The position numbers and the translations under genes were made by a program. Positions 23,601 through 30,340 of a stretch of 43,315 nucleotides of DNA are shown in pieces. The notes beneath the pieces are model-generated. The model was not told the DNA's origin. It saw nothing but the letters and a program-made list of their open reading frames with translations, and did no database searches. The stretch is from Phoronis australis (lineage: Eukaryota > Phoronida > Phoronidae): assembly GCA_002633005.1 (NCBI GenBank), contig NMRA01000784.1, positions 103,828 to 147,142 of the forward strand, written 5' to 3'. How positions within the stretch are numbered: the first letter of the stretch is position 1; each line of letters begins with the position of its first letter.

Positions 23601-26600
23601 TCATTCCGTCACTGATGACGACTTTTCTGTGTTTTCTTTCCTCTGTTTGTGTTTGCTTCTGTAAAGACAATAAATGCGATGACTTTTGCCAGGAGACATG
23701 GACGCACGTGGTTTCATGTTGCTACATTGGGAATGTTTATCTGTAGAGTCAAGACGCTTTTCAGGATTAAAAACAAGCAGACAGTTTCCTTGACTACAGA
23801 AATTACTGATCTTTATATCCTATGATTTAAAATAAGGAGAAATATACTGACTTGGTCATGGCTTTTGGAACAAATTAGCAAGATCATAAAGTTAGTGTGA
23901 ATTTTACGGCCGCAAAAATGATGACAAGAAATTTACATAGACTTCAAACTGCTAAATCTAACAAATCATATTTATTAAGGAAATTCATTCAACATATCAT
24001 CCTGTACATTTATGCTATAGCGTTGCACGGACCTACCTGTAATATTACTTTCTTGAATTCGTTCTCTTTCTCTTGGTGCCATCTCCTTAAACATTCTTTT
24101 AACTTGGCTTTCTGAAAAGAAGTCACAACCACAGATAGAAAATGAATTCAATTCAGTCGAACGGTATTACAACGCGTTTAGTTTGCTTTTTCCACGTCCC
24201 AAGACCACTGTGCATTACACACGTTGATCAGGTTGTTAGCGTGTGAGGAGGATGGATGTTAATATTTACTCTTCCATAGATCTGTCCTTCACAAAAACAC
24301 TTTTTCCAAATTACAGAAATATATCGTTTAATTAATATCACCACTATGGACTATCCGCGTCCAAATGTGGCTTGCGTCTGCCACTTGACCGCGTGTGTTA
24401 TCAAGTATATGCAAATTTCACCACGCTCAACATTATGACGTAAGTGCGTAAGGCAGATCAGGCGCTTAAAAGGCGTCTTGTGAGAAAATAGCATAACATT
24501 AATTAGCAATATAATGATAATTTGGCCAATCACGTGACATAACCTTATGTGTGTGCGTATGGATAGAGACTACCCACAAATGACGTCATTGGCCTATACG
24601 TTTCTTGACGGTAAAAAGGAAGTTCTTCCGCCTGATTTGGGTCTGACGATAAGAAGGCCGGTCAGACGTGTGACGACCGTGATCCAGTGGTCGAGCCCCG
24701 GATATGTCACTTTCACAAATCGATAGAAAAACGTGGCATAGGAAATTGGTCGACTTTATTTTAACTGCCAAATTCAACGAGTCATCATTCTTCCTTCTGA
24801 AAGGGAATTCGAAGAAATTGGTACCACTAGGGGGGGCTGTTTCTCGGTGAATTTATTGGCTTTTGACTTTCGACTGAAACTGATCAGACGGGATGACTTA
24901 AACATTTTCACAAAAACATTGTAAGGCCGAAAGTCTGCCTTCAATTCGACAATAAACGTAGTAGAATAAGAAAATCACGTGATCAGATGCTTGGCTTTTG
25001 ATTTAAATCAATGGCTAATAATCTCTTCTAGAAAGAGGACTTGATTATCGCTAATGGTGAATCGATCTTCAGTGTTTCTCGGCCAGTTATAACTCAGTTG
25101 TTGAGTTGAAAGGTTTTACATTTTTAAAACAATGTCAAACAACAATGAAGTTTTCGAGTAACAGTATTTGTCACTCGAGACAGACAACTGAGTCACGCTA
25201 TTGTGATTTTGAACGGTACGTGAGGACAGTTAATGTGTCTGCGTCTGAGGTGACCCTGAACTATCATCAATTATAGATCGAAAAGTAGACATTGGTTTGC
25301 GCCCCGACTCAAAATACCCTCTCAGTGCTGACATCCGGGGATTTTTCTCAAAGGAACTATTGGCTTTTGTCTGTTGACGTTAGTCAAAAGTCAGAGCTCT
25401 AGTTACAAATAGTTAAAAGTTGTTTTTATTTCACTTTTGCGTTTCTTGAAAAATTCCCAGTGTTTTCTGTCTAGTTCAGCAGACTTTGAGTTGGAGACAG
25501 ATTTTCAGACATTCATCCTTAGACTGTTCTGGTGAAACAGGATAAGCCATCCTAGAGTGATCTTTATCCGCAATCAACAACAGAAACCAATTAACACTTC
25601 GAGAAAGAGGCATCGGGTGTCGCTGGGCAATCAAAGGGAAACGCTATGATCCCTACCCATTTCAGTACGTGAGATAACTTTTTATTTATAGAAAATATGG
25701 ACAACTAAAATGTACGTCATCACCACATTAATTTTTAAAAAGCAAAGACCAGAAATGATTTTTGGCATTCCCCGATGTCGAAAATTCCCCTGGGGACGTA
25801 ATAGCGGTGCAGTTACTTTTCACGTGATGCATAGTTATTTGTATTTCAAGGTTGTTGAAGTATTGATAAATTGGTTGTCTTGTGATGACGGTCAGTGGCG
25901 GTAGTAGTTGTCGTGGTGGCGCCCCCACGCGCCGATGGTCATGTCCAAAAGTAATTTTCTTTTTATTAAACTGTTAGTTGGGCTGAAAGGGCATATTTTT
26001 CTTGTCTACTTTTACGTCATACTTACTAATTCTTCCACATTAGTGCGGTCAGAGTCGTCCCTCAGTTGCACAAGTTCTTTCCGCAGTCTTTCCGTGGCAA
26101 CGTCAAATTCTCTCTCAGCCGGCAAACCGTCACCCTGCCGTTTTTAAAAGGAACTTTATACGACAAGTTTAAAATGTGATTTTGAAAGAAAACATGGCTT
26201 TTCTTAATCAATGAAATAAACATAACCCCCAGGAACCTAAGCCGTAAAAATTAAGAATTTCGTGTGTTACATGTACTTGCTCTCAGCTCTCCTAAATATG
26301 CATTCGAACCGCATATTTTCGCAGAGACGCTTGAACGAAAAATTAATTTCGTTCGAAAAAAAGACTCCGGTTTCGTAGTCGAGTTTTAAGAGGTTATAGT
26401 TTCGTACTCTTTGATGTTGACTGGTTTTAAAATATTCCGTCATTTGACTTGTTTCGTGGTCCTTCAAAATGTGTATGACGTGTTTAAAGCACTTGGCTGA
26501 AGCAATAGGAGTAAATTATAAGTTAGGGTATATGATTAATGGGATCTATCGCCAGTTGTTAAATGATCATTATTCAATCAGGAGTGTGAATACATGTGAT

Positions 26601-28947
26601 ATGCTTGAAAGGATTTGCTCAATTTTATTTTGATTTAATATTGTATATTCGTGTTATTTTTTATACTTTCTGTCGAACAGACTGGCTTTTACCTGACCTC
26701 AGTTTGTTCGTCAAGATAGACACAAAATAAATCAAAGTTTGTTGAATTGGATTTTTTTATTAAAGAAATTTTCTCAGGTCTCACTAAAATAAGTCTACAA
26801 TAAACAGGGGGTTTGTAAACATAGTCGGAAATCCGGGGTTAGTTTGCAACAGACTGGTAGTCTCAATAAGCAGACGATGAGATTTACAAAGAACTGAACG
26901 TTCGTGACAATGCCAGGCGAATAAAATGACACGCGGTGACAAACTTTAGACCCTGGTCTTCAACAAAAACGCAATGTCAGTTCTTTTCAAGTCCAGAGAT
27001 GATCTATTTCGACTGAGGAACAGTTTAATAAAATTTCCATAACTAACTGGTCTAATCAAATGTTGTTATTTTTGACGGAGGGTGTGGTCCTAGTCGTTTT
27101 AACGTGAAGATGCTAAAGTACCTCGAACATTTAAAAATTTGAACCCACAGATGTTCGCGAGTTAAATCGTGCTCATAAATCACAGCTGATATACGCACGG
27201 GTAACCAGTGTACCACGGATTGCAGTGACAAAGCCCAAATTAAAAATAGCTTAGTAATCGTGTTAATGAATGTGCGAGCGTTTGTGCTCTATTAATTTAA
27301 GATTACAACCGATAAAAATACATTTCGTATTAGGTGCATCATTTTCCAAACATCTGTCCATAAAGAAGCCATGGGGTGTTCACCTGCCTTTTGACGTGAC
27401 GCTTCACGGCTAATTGGTCATTTTGTTTACCCTCACTATCCTCAATCGTTACGAGTTCATAATACCACATTTTGTGACATAAAATGATAAAATGAGATAT
27501 TCTCATCGTGAACTGCCACCTGTTGTGATAACAGCAAACTAATTAATAATTTCCACGGATGTTTGGTTTGTATTTGAATTTGGTGTTGATTTTGAGGTCA
27601 TTGTACTGACCAAGCAACGTAATTATTCAATATTTCCTAAACACCACCATCAACTTATGAAAATACATATTTGACACATAATAACATTTTTCTACCGACA
27701 TCTCAGAGCCTGAATCCTGAGTGTCGGCGTTGGCAGTGTTTTGCCCTGCAATCACGTATTTTTCGCCTGTAGTAAAATAATTCGATTTAGCAAAAGAATT
27801 CTTTAAACTAGTCCAAACTTTAGGAGTTGGTGAGGATTAGGGAACAATATTTTTTCTCAAAGATTGAAGCATTCACCTTGTTTTTAATACGTTTTCAGGT
27901 TTGAACCGTGCTTAGTTACAGACGTTTATTTTAAAAACATTTTTCCACGTTTTTGACAAAACCGGATTTTTTAAAATCTAATTGTGATAGAAATTTTGAG
28001 AAAAAGTTGCTTATCTCATAAGTCGGTCCTTTTGTATTGAATCACTCCGTAAAATCGATAAATGGGAGGTGCACACCGGATTATTTTTACAACTGGATAG
28101 TTACATGTACACTTGATATAACTAACATTGAAAACCGTCGTAAGGGCGAGCTGTCAGTTTGACGTAATACCCAGACAGTGTTGTAAGTAACAAAGCTGGT
28201 TATTACTGGTTTTTTGGTATTTTTAAAGCTCGATCTACTGCTTGCTTCATGGCAGGATTTGACACTGGGCTACGATTATATAAGATTCACCTCTAGACTT
28301 GTGTAAGATTCTTGTCTCGATAGTTTGCAGTACCCAAACGTGTATTACTGTACTTAACTGTTGGCTTGCGTTTCCCTTTAGATTAGGACATTTGAGTGAT
28401 CAAAGCAGGTTTCGCCTAACAAGCGCACTCTGTTGTGTCACAGAATTGATATGTCATGGTTCTTGGTGGGTGTTTTTGACTACAGTTGTCGTAAACATGT
28501 AACTCGTCTGAAGACTACATGTAGGTCACGCTTGGCCGTTCACCAGAATTTGTAAGGAGGGGTTTTCAATTTTTGTTCCAAACTTTTGAGAATTAACGTG
28601 GGTTACGGGGCATCATTTTGTTTTAGTCAGGTAGGTGGAAAAGTCGTTGTTAATACCTGTCAGTATGTCAAAACCAGAATTAGTGTTTTTTTTTAATTGC
28701 TAAAATTGTAAATTGTGCAGCTGCCGCTTTTTCATAAGATATCTGTATTGATCGGCTGAGGCATAGTCAGTATTATGTTTAATCCGGCACTGCTTATTAA
28801 CAACAGATTTACTTGCCTTACCTTCAAGCTATCGACGACCTCTTCAAGAAGAGGCTTTATTTTTTCAGTTGCAGGCGCGCATTTTCCCAAGCGAGTGATC
28901 ACGAAGCACACGATCAAACAGGGCACGATGTGGTTCACCGACGCCAT
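2605..28947 (-). CDS. Secreted astacin-family (M12A) zinc metalloprotease, astacin-EGF-CUB-EGF-MAM x3
   Basis: A single spliced gene whose 24 exons (listed separately) join into 1116 codons including the stop. Domain order by approximate residue: signal peptide 1-24, propeptide to about 156, astacin catalytic domain about 157-366, EGF-like 367-407, CUB 408-540, EGF-like 541-576, MAM1 577-731, Thr/Pro-rich linker, MAM2 from about 775, second Thr-rich linker, MAM3 to the C-terminus. Zinc-binding HELGHAIGFLHE (His266, His270, His276, Glu267) and Met-turn SDMHY (Met319, Tyr321) are complete, so an active endopeptidase is expected. No transmembrane segment or GPI signal is seen after MAM3, which ends one residue past its fourth Cys. 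By family knowledge, astacins are secreted zymogens that act on matrix, growth-factor or cuticle substrates. CUB and MAM modules bind partners or oligomerise. Meprins also pair astacin with MAM, but they carry TRAF and membrane segments absent here. The substrate is unknown. Exons 14 and 15 occur twice because of the duplication at 11-14.5 kb. Their inclusion (210 nt) would keep frame. Confidence 0.93.
2695..4199. other. Last intron of the astacin gene (intron 23)
   Basis: About 1.5 kb of AT-rich intron. Short overlapping open stretches at 3.5-3.85 kb run on both strands and look like chance. No repeat or RNA gene seen. Confidence 0.5.
4200..4378 (-). CDS. Exon 23: MAM3 segment C
   Basis: Acceptor GTTTTTAG, donor AAG|GTTGGT, phase 1 to 0. 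SPVCVKWAYFLDNFGMADFR, then VWYMQGMMGPNWLTDSVVID and NYK. The third MAM Cys and the G-x-x-x-W turn are present. Reading through the donor meets a stop after 11 codons, so splicing to exon 24 is required for the last Cys. Confidence 0.88.
4603..4726 (-). CDS. Exon 22: MAM3 segment B
   Basis: Acceptor CTTTCAG, donor CTTA|GTAAGT, phase 0 to 1. QGGGPTSGFGGSSYFIIAQG, then a G-V-A-K-L strand. It is the most divergent B segment: the Y-x-Y-x-E core is Y-F-I-I-A-Q. Length (124 nt) and phases equal those of MAM1 B. Confidence 0.85.
4727..5870. other. Intron 22 of the astacin gene
   Basis: About 1.1 kb. The only notable words are near 5278-5290, where CTGGATCCGCCC resembles the ends of the foldback element at 34.8-35.1 kb. 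No gene or complete element seen. Confidence 0.45.
5871..6122 (-). CDS. Exon 21: MAM2 segment D, Thr-rich linker and MAM3 segment A fused
   Basis: Eighty-four codons, phase 0 at both ends, acceptor ATCTGTAG, donor CAC|GTAAGT. It reads TWQEDIALDTIVFTKGPCP (end of MAM2), then a run of Thr/Ser of about 20 residues, then SCDFETGSACIFVNDPSNDF (start of MAM3). In MAM1-MAM2 these parts sit in separate exons split by a phase-1 intron, so an intron was lost here or never inserted. Confidence 0.93.
6272..6512 (-). mobile_element. MITE with long inverted ends and a tRNA-like core (copy a)
   Basis: The left end (from CGCCAACATTTTTGTCTG) and the reverse complement of the right end (GTGGCCAGCACGCCAAC) share a terminal pattern containing ATCACGTGA. 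They bracket a minus-strand segment (about 6345-6425) with CTAGAGC, GTCTGCACG, GGCAGAAG and a B-box-like GGGTTAGAGTGCC. The same ends and core occur at 23112-23490. The copy is decayed and its exact ends are uncertain. Confidence 0.65.
6746..6909 (-). CDS. Exon 20: MAM2 segment C
   Basis: Acceptor GTTTTTAG, donor AAG|GTAGCC, phase 1 to 0. GGKYCLSFKWHMYGYLKMGR, then LFEQTGSHGDMWHSQRVDI and NFK. Classic MAM core with the third Cys. The intron upstream (6910-8988) holds the retrotransposon fragment and a 46-bp minisatellite. Confidence 0.93.
7113..7168. repeat. 14-bp minisatellite, left of the retrotransposon
   Basis: Degenerate copies of TGTAGTGTATATGC directly abut the retrotransposon 3' end. 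The same unit recurs on its other side at 8389-8480. Confidence 0.8.
7165..8390 (-). pseudogene. Non-LTR retrotransposon fragment, reverse transcriptase C-terminal part
   Basis: Minus-strand reading in several frames gives GFGKGRSCSDQIATLRIIHG, NFEKAFDNIDRSTLWKLMRHYG, IRTGVKQGCLLSPFLFNLVI, YADNIALLSH and, near the 3' end, RRKWRWIRHTLRRP with GKRNRGRPRMTWRR. These are palm motifs and the C-terminal region of an endonuclease-type LINE (RTE-like by appearance; clade not certain). Motif A has Asn for the catalytic Asp (VNFEKAFD) and motif C is YADN instead of YADD. Frames shift between 7802 and 7522, so it is dead. The 5' half is missing. The 3' end runs into GATGATGATATAC. Confidence 0.88.
8389..8480. 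repeat. 14-bp minisatellite, right of the retrotransposon
   Basis: About six degenerate copies of TGTAGTGTATATGC/TT. With 7113-7168 it frames the retroelement. Confidence 0.8.
8746..8883. repeat. 46-bp tandem repeat, three copies
   Basis: Three units starting 8746, 8792 and 8838, each containing GCAACAGTT(C/T)AGTACT and CAGTTCAATAAAT, with only a few differences. Located in the intron between MAM2 segments B and C. Confidence 0.95.
8989..9115 (-). CDS. Exon 19: MAM2 segment B
   Basis: Acceptor TTATCCAG, donor GCAG|GTCGGT, phase 0 to 1. DTGPSQGDGGTAYIYAEMST, then NGDYATISV, the same D-x-x-x-G-x-G-x-Y-x-Y-x-E strand as in MAM1. Confidence 0.9.
9424..9477. repeat. Perfect 25-bp inverted repeat (hairpin)
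   Basis: Arms 9424-9448 and 9453-9477 are exact reverse complements (TGGGTTTTAAGTGACTATAA plus five more bases) with a 4-base loop CATA. It lies in the intron between MAM2 segments A and B. It may be a tiny MITE or a structured intronic RNA. Confidence 0.95.
9579..9667 (-). CDS. Exon 18: MAM2 segment A
   Basis: Acceptor CTTGTAG (phase 1; the AG four bases further in gives the wrong phase), donor AGT|GTAAGT. TVSCAFDTGSICGWIQETTD, then FDW, matches the MAM opening. Confidence 0.9.
9997..10204 (-). CDS. Exon 17: MAM1 segment D and Thr/Pro-rich linker
   Basis: Acceptor TTTTCAG, donor GATT|GTAAGT, phase 0 to 1. It reads SDVALDEITFSRGRCQG, the MAM terminus D-(I/V)-A-(L/I)-D-(D/E)-I ... C. A stretch dominated by Thr, Ser and Pro of about 45 residues follows, probably an O-glycosylated stalk between MAM1 and MAM2. 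Confidence 0.93.
10825..11000 (-). CDS. Exon 16: MAM1 segment C
   Basis: Acceptor CATAACAG, donor AAG|GTAACC, phase 1 to 0. It reads GGTFCQRFYYHMYGSDMGSL, then LMLLQKNG, MQSGDKGNTWHFAAADV and IFK. This is the MAM core (C-L-x-F-W/Y-Y-H-M-x-G-x-x-x-G-x-L ... G-x-x-G-x-x-W). Its 5' edge coincides exactly with the start of the duplicated block. Confidence 0.95.
11185..11308 (-). CDS. Exon 15 duplicate: MAM1 segment B (left-hand copy)
   Basis: Near-identical to 12943-13066 (three differences in 124 nt, one of them Ile to Val), splice sites intact. This copy is contiguous with exon 16, so either this pair or the right-hand pair must supply segments A and B of MAM1. Confidence 0.7.
12339..12424 (-). 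CDS. Exon 14 duplicate: MAM1 segment A (left-hand copy)
   Basis: Same acceptor, donor and phases as exon 14 at 14075-14160, with about four substitutions in 86 nt (one replacement, KGFC for KGLC). If both copies were real and spliced in, MAM1 would read A-B-A-B-C-D, which no MAM fold accommodates. An allelic or alternatively used copy is more likely. Confidence 0.7.
12758..12758. other. Single N at duplication junction
   Basis: The only ambiguous base in the window. It lies precisely between the two copies, where an assembler or gap-closing step would have joined them. Confidence 0.95.
12943..13066 (-). CDS. Exon 15: MAM1 segment B (right-hand copy)
   Basis: Acceptor AATTTCAG, donor GCGG|GTAATC, phase 0 to 1. 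GPDGGPDNSSYVYAEASGG, then QGDSTIMETPWL, the MAM motif D-x-T-x-G-x-Y-x-Y-x-E-(A/S)-S ... G-D. The left copy at 11185-11308 differs by Ile to Val plus silent changes. Confidence 0.9.
14075..14160 (-). CDS. Exon 14: MAM1 segment A (right-hand copy)
   Basis: Acceptor TTTCAG, donor AAC|GTAAGT, phase 1 to 0. It reads SCNFNKGLCAWIQRKDDQED, then W, matching the MAM start C-(D/N)-F-E-x-G-x-C-x-W ... D-D-x-D-W. It lies in the right copy of the 1.75 kb duplication. The left copy at 12339-12424 differs by Leu to Phe in KGLC. Confidence 0.9.
14698..14805 (-). CDS. Exon 13: EGF-like module 2
   Basis: A phase 1-1 exon, acceptor TATCCAG, donor AGCG|GTTAGT. Six Cys: DPCLKCPRSASTCDINTG, then VCKCFKGYTGTKC. 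The last stretch is a clear EGF C-terminal half (C-x-C-x-x-G-Y-x-G-x-x-C). Confidence 0.92.
15109..15257 (-). CDS. Exon 12: CUB domain, last part
   Basis: Acceptor CATTCAG, donor CTAG|GTGAGA, phase 2 to phase 1. It begins KYCGSYTSAP (the K-x-C-G of CUB domains, fourth Cys) and ends GFFFTVKATTNL, the closing G-F-x-(A/F)-x-Y/V strand. Confidence 0.92.
15859..15989 (-). CDS. Exon 11: CUB domain, middle part
   Basis: Acceptor ATTTACAG, donor AA|GTGAGT, phase 0 to phase 2. It contains IIIKVNDFEVDSD and SDQCVHTLEVS, the F-x-(L/V)-E ... C-x-x-D-x-L-E-V strands and third CUB Cys. The Asp of the usual C-x-x-D-x-L is His-Thr here, so the typical CUB calcium site may be incomplete. Confidence 0.9.
16252..16370 (-). 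CDS. Exon 10: CUB domain, first part
   Basis: Acceptor TTTTATAG, donor AAG|GTGAAT, phase 1 to phase 0. It reads PACGGVYDLK, then IKSPNYPRNYDLNKICVYVIK, the invariant CUB pattern C-G-G ... S-P-N-Y-P-x-x-Y ... C-x-(W/Y). Confidence 0.95.
16503..16625 (-). CDS. Exon 9: EGF-like module 1
   Basis: A phase 1-1 exon, acceptor TTTACAG, donor TCTG|GTAAGC. Six cysteines occur in the order C-N-G-P-C ... G-T-C-M-C-R-C ... G-D-C, with GLTG before the last. This is an EGF-like fold following the astacin domain, as in several nematode NAS proteases. No calcium-binding D-x-D/N-E signature is seen. Confidence 0.88.
16626..17984. other. Intron between astacin domain and EGF 1 (intron 8)
   Basis: About 1.36 kb, AT-rich. 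A GGTCACGTGAT word occurs near 17287, the same E-box core as in the MITE ends, without the rest of the element. Nothing else recognised. Confidence 0.4.
17985..18111 (-). CDS. Exon 8: end of astacin domain
   Basis: Acceptor TTTCGCAG, donor TCTC|GTAAGT, phase 0 to phase 1. GFSINGLPTIEVK follows directly on HYSLV, as in other astacins (A-F-S-x-N-G-x-P-T-I). The exon ends with GLTFYDAKAANILYNCS, the usual L-S-x-x-D-x-x-x-x-N-x-x-Y-x-C terminus of the domain. Confidence 0.95.
18345..18428. repeat. Short minisatellite, about 2.5 units of 30-35 bp
   Basis: GACACGAGTGACAGCGCTA, GACACGAATGACAGCGCTA and GACACGAGTGACCGCGCTA follow each other, separated by ACCCACGGGCGCGAAT-like spacers. In the intron just before exon 8. 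Confidence 0.9.
18594..18785 (-). CDS. Exon 7: zinc-binding and Met-turn exon
   Basis: Sixty-four codons, acceptor ACTGCAG, donor GTG|GTACGT, phase 0 at both ends. It contains KGVIAHELGHAIGFLHEQSR and SDRDDFV, the full astacin signature HExxHxxGFxHExxRxDRD. It then carries ESDMHYSL, the Met-turn with the fifth zinc ligand Tyr. All catalytic residues are present. This is the most diagnostic exon in the window. Confidence 0.97.
19296..19411 (-). CDS. Exon 6: astacin central strands
   Basis: Starts in phase 1 after CCAAAAG and reads GRYIGQMCPDTF, then LPVSLGKKQIFYHRCPGN. This corresponds to the Y-(V/I)-G and (I/V)-S-L-G strands just before the zinc helix. The usual GC(W/Y)S preceding Y-V-G is replaced, and the Cys appears a few residues later (QMC). 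The donor TAC|GTGACA is weak but is the only one giving phase 0 into exon 7. Confidence 0.72.
19412..20987. other. Intron 5 of the astacin gene
   Basis: About 1.6 kb within the catalytic domain coding region, with an inferred GC-AG boundary. No repeat or RNA gene recognised. Confidence 0.45.
20988..21177 (-). CDS. Exon 5: start of astacin catalytic domain
   Basis: Begins after the AAG acceptor with TMTEVWKTWANGRVPWEYDSD, matching the W-xx-G-x-(I/V)-P start of mature astacins. It continues through HWQNETCLRFPER and GDVDYLKLGTG (the conserved T-C-(I/L)-x-F and Y-(I/L)-x-(F/L) region). The donor that keeps frame is the GC type, ACAG|GCAAAG at 20988. The better-looking GT site seven bases further on (lower bound 20981) would break the frame. 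Confidence 0.88.
21178..22605. other. Intron 4, with an unassigned 230-codon open stretch
   Basis: The minus-strand stretch 21577-22269 is open for 230 codons but has no recognisable domain. Two GGTGGNGCTGATCA-containing segments (near 21730 and 22450, reading minus as GGADHP) suggest an interspersed repeat present twice rather than a gene. It carries no signal peptide and its length is the only argument for it. Confidence 0.3.
22606..22770 (-). CDS. Exon 4: end of propeptide with altered switch motif
   Basis: Fifty-five codons ending AAG|GTACAC, phase 0. It carries THAQKVFLGLESEKRVK. FLGL occupies the place of the astacin FxGD 'aspartate switch', and EKR follows as a likely basic maturation site. 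The acceptor is ambiguous. CTGCAG is the stronger site, but only the AAG four bases downstream (exon starting at 22770) keeps the frame from exon 3. Confidence 0.75.
23112..23490 (-). mobile_element. MITE with long inverted ends and a tRNA-like core (copy b)
   Basis: The left end reads GTCTGGTTAGCTCGCCACCT and ACATCACGTAAC. The reverse complement of the right end reads GTCTGGCCAGCACGCCACCC and ACATCACGTGACC. The inverted ends extend outward through AACA(G/T)TTTTT for some 65 bp in all. Inside, on the minus strand (about 23210-23288), GGCTCAGCAGACTAGAGCC resembles a tRNA D-arm/A box, then CTGCACGATAAACAGAAGG an anticodon arm, then GTGTTCTAGTCTCG a B box. It is the second copy of the family at 6272-6512. 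Confidence 0.78.
24037..24111 (-). CDS. Exon 3: propeptide continuation
   Basis: Acceptor CTTTTCAG and strong donor CAG|GTAGGT, phase 0 at both ends, 25 codons, again charged (KAKLKECLRRWHQEKENEF). An alternative in-frame donor 12 nt earlier (AAA|GTAATA) would remove four residues. No homology is recognised. Confidence 0.72.
24112..26026. other. Intron 2 of the astacin gene
   Basis: About 1.9 kb between propeptide exons. The phrase TATTGGCTTTTG(A/T)C recurs near 24855 and 25360, each followed by TCAAAAGTC-like words, which may be remnants of one repeat. ATCACGTGA words occur near 24533 and 24976. No element could be delimited. Confidence 0.4.
26027..26134 (-). CDS. Exon 2: propeptide, charged helical segment
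   Basis: Acceptor CGGCAG and donor TTA|GTAAGT, phase 0 at both ends, 36 codons. The sequence is rich in Glu, Arg and Leu (ATERLRKELVQLRDD), probably amphipathic helix or coiled coil. Astacin propeptides are variable, so the assignment rests on position, phase and continuity with exons 1 and 3. Confidence 0.78.
26135..28821. other. First intron of the astacin gene, 2.7 kb
   Basis: AT-rich, no open frame of note, no repeat recognised. As a large first intron of a secreted-enzyme gene it could hold enhancers, but nothing in the sequence shows this. Confidence 0.45.
28822..28947 (-). CDS. Exon 1: start codon, signal peptide
   Basis: Forty-two codons. The chosen ATG sits in AAAATGG, a good Kozak context. 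It is followed by MASVNHIVPCLIVCFVITRL, a short polar start and a hydrophobic core with small residues after it (GKCAPA), a textbook secretory signal. An in-frame Met further upstream would bury the signal inside a longer leader, so this start is preferred. The donor is AAG|GTAAGG and the exon ends in phase 0. Confidence 0.9.
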
Positions 28948-29300
28948 TTTCCAAATCAACTGTCGTTGGCGGGCGAACAATAACAATAGTCGGCCAACAG
29001 CAGGTCTCAATGAAGAGAAAATGATAGCGAAGAACTTAGGTGAACAATAGGTTCTATGGAAAGCAGAAAACGTAACCAAAGTTATGAACAATAATGACAA
29101 CATCATATAACACAACTATTATTTATTTAAACACCATTCGCTAAAAGGGGTGTTTGTGTTACTCGCTTGAGCGAATTTCTTAAGATTTCCTTTACTTTCT
29201 CATGAGTTTTTCGTAATGAACTTTACGGTCATCGAATAAAGTTTGATGTCGACATGAATTGGAGCAGGTGTCACAGTTTCGTCACATCTTGCGAAATGCC

Positions 29301-29363
29301 GTCGGATGTTACCGAGCACCTGTCGGATGTTACCGAGCACCTGTCGGATGTTACCGAGCACCT
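29301..29363. repeat. Perfect 21-bp tandem triplication upstream of the astacin start
   Basis: Three identical units GTCGGATGTTACCGAGCACC(T), 354-416 bases upstream of the ATG at 28947. The zero divergence means a recent or homogenised array. It lies in what should be the promoter region. Confidence 0.97.
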
Positions 29364-30063
29364 GTCCTATAATGGGCTACCACACAAAAAGCAGATGGAT
29401 ATTTTGATGTTTCTGGCAATAAAAATGTGTCATTTGCACGCTTTTACAAATTTTGGCAAAGCGCAGTCTAGGAAAAGTAACAGCAGGTGCTTCTTTTACG
29501 GTACTGAAAAGAATGTACTATAGTATAGATTCTATCAATAAAGCTATTCCGTGTTTTACTAAAGGTATATGTAAGGAGTGTTACAGAGCAGTTTAAACGC
29601 GTGTTAACTTTTGCCAGTACTCGAACAAAATGATTTGCTAAAATGCGGAAAATCACCGAGGCAGGGGGTGCATACGATCCTGAAAAATCATTAAATTTTG
29701 GTCGAAATTGAAATGCTGTTTGTCTGCAGTTTGACATTTTTGAAGTAAATCTCAACTGGCAAAAAGTTGCTCACCACATCGCTTCCGAGGTGTTTGTTAA
29801 CAGGGTTGGGTTGTATCACAGGCATGTCATTGTGTGACGTTGTTCAATATTCGTCAATTTCTAACGTTGAATTCTAGGTTTTAGAACTGCATGTGACGTC
29901 ATGCAAAAAATATAAATAGACAGTCTTGATCGATGTACATAGAGCTTAATGATTTGTGACTGAAAATAACAGTCCCGGTTGGACTACGTAAAATTTGCGT
30001 TCCCCTTGGAGGATCAGCTTTGCAATCACTTGGCAAATATTATAGTGTATTAAAGGATTATAA
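29364..30063. other. Intergenic upstream sequence
   Basis: No gene. TATAAATAG at about 29909 is a TATA-like word on the plus strand, pointing away from the astacin gene, with no plus-strand gene recognised downstream of it. Confidence 0.35.
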
Positions 30064-30335
30064 CATGTGCGCACCCAGTGTAAAATATAGGGGGCTCGAA
30101 TTTTTCGGTATGCGGACCTTTCACTGAAAAAATCAACGAGGACTAAAAAAGGGAACCACTAGGTTCAGGCCTACGAATTGTGCATCCATGACAGATTTCT
30201 GTGGACTTTGAGGACTTTTGTCTCGTTTGCTCGGACTTTGTGTTTCATTGAGGCGGGCCATTTTACCCAATTCACCAAATTGGGGGGCACGTTCGAGCCC
30301 TCCGAGCCAGCCACCCTCCCCTGTGGGCGCCCATG
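30064..30335 (-). mobile_element. 270-bp MITE, family C, copy 1
   Basis: Ends CATGTGCGCACCCAG and, inverted, CATGGGCGCCCACAG. Both are followed inward by GGG(G)GCTCGAA. Flanked by the direct repeat TATAA (30059-30063 and 30336-30340), a 5-bp target duplication. The interior (AATTTGG(T/C)GAA, ACAAAAGTCC) matches the copy at 40998-41267 in the opposite orientation. The minus-strand open stretch across it is a by-product. Confidence 0.9.
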
Positions 30336-30340
30336 TATAA

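Noticed and set aside
29301-29363. 21-bp triplication as a CRISPR array
   Set aside because: The units are directly adjacent with no spacers, in animal DNA.
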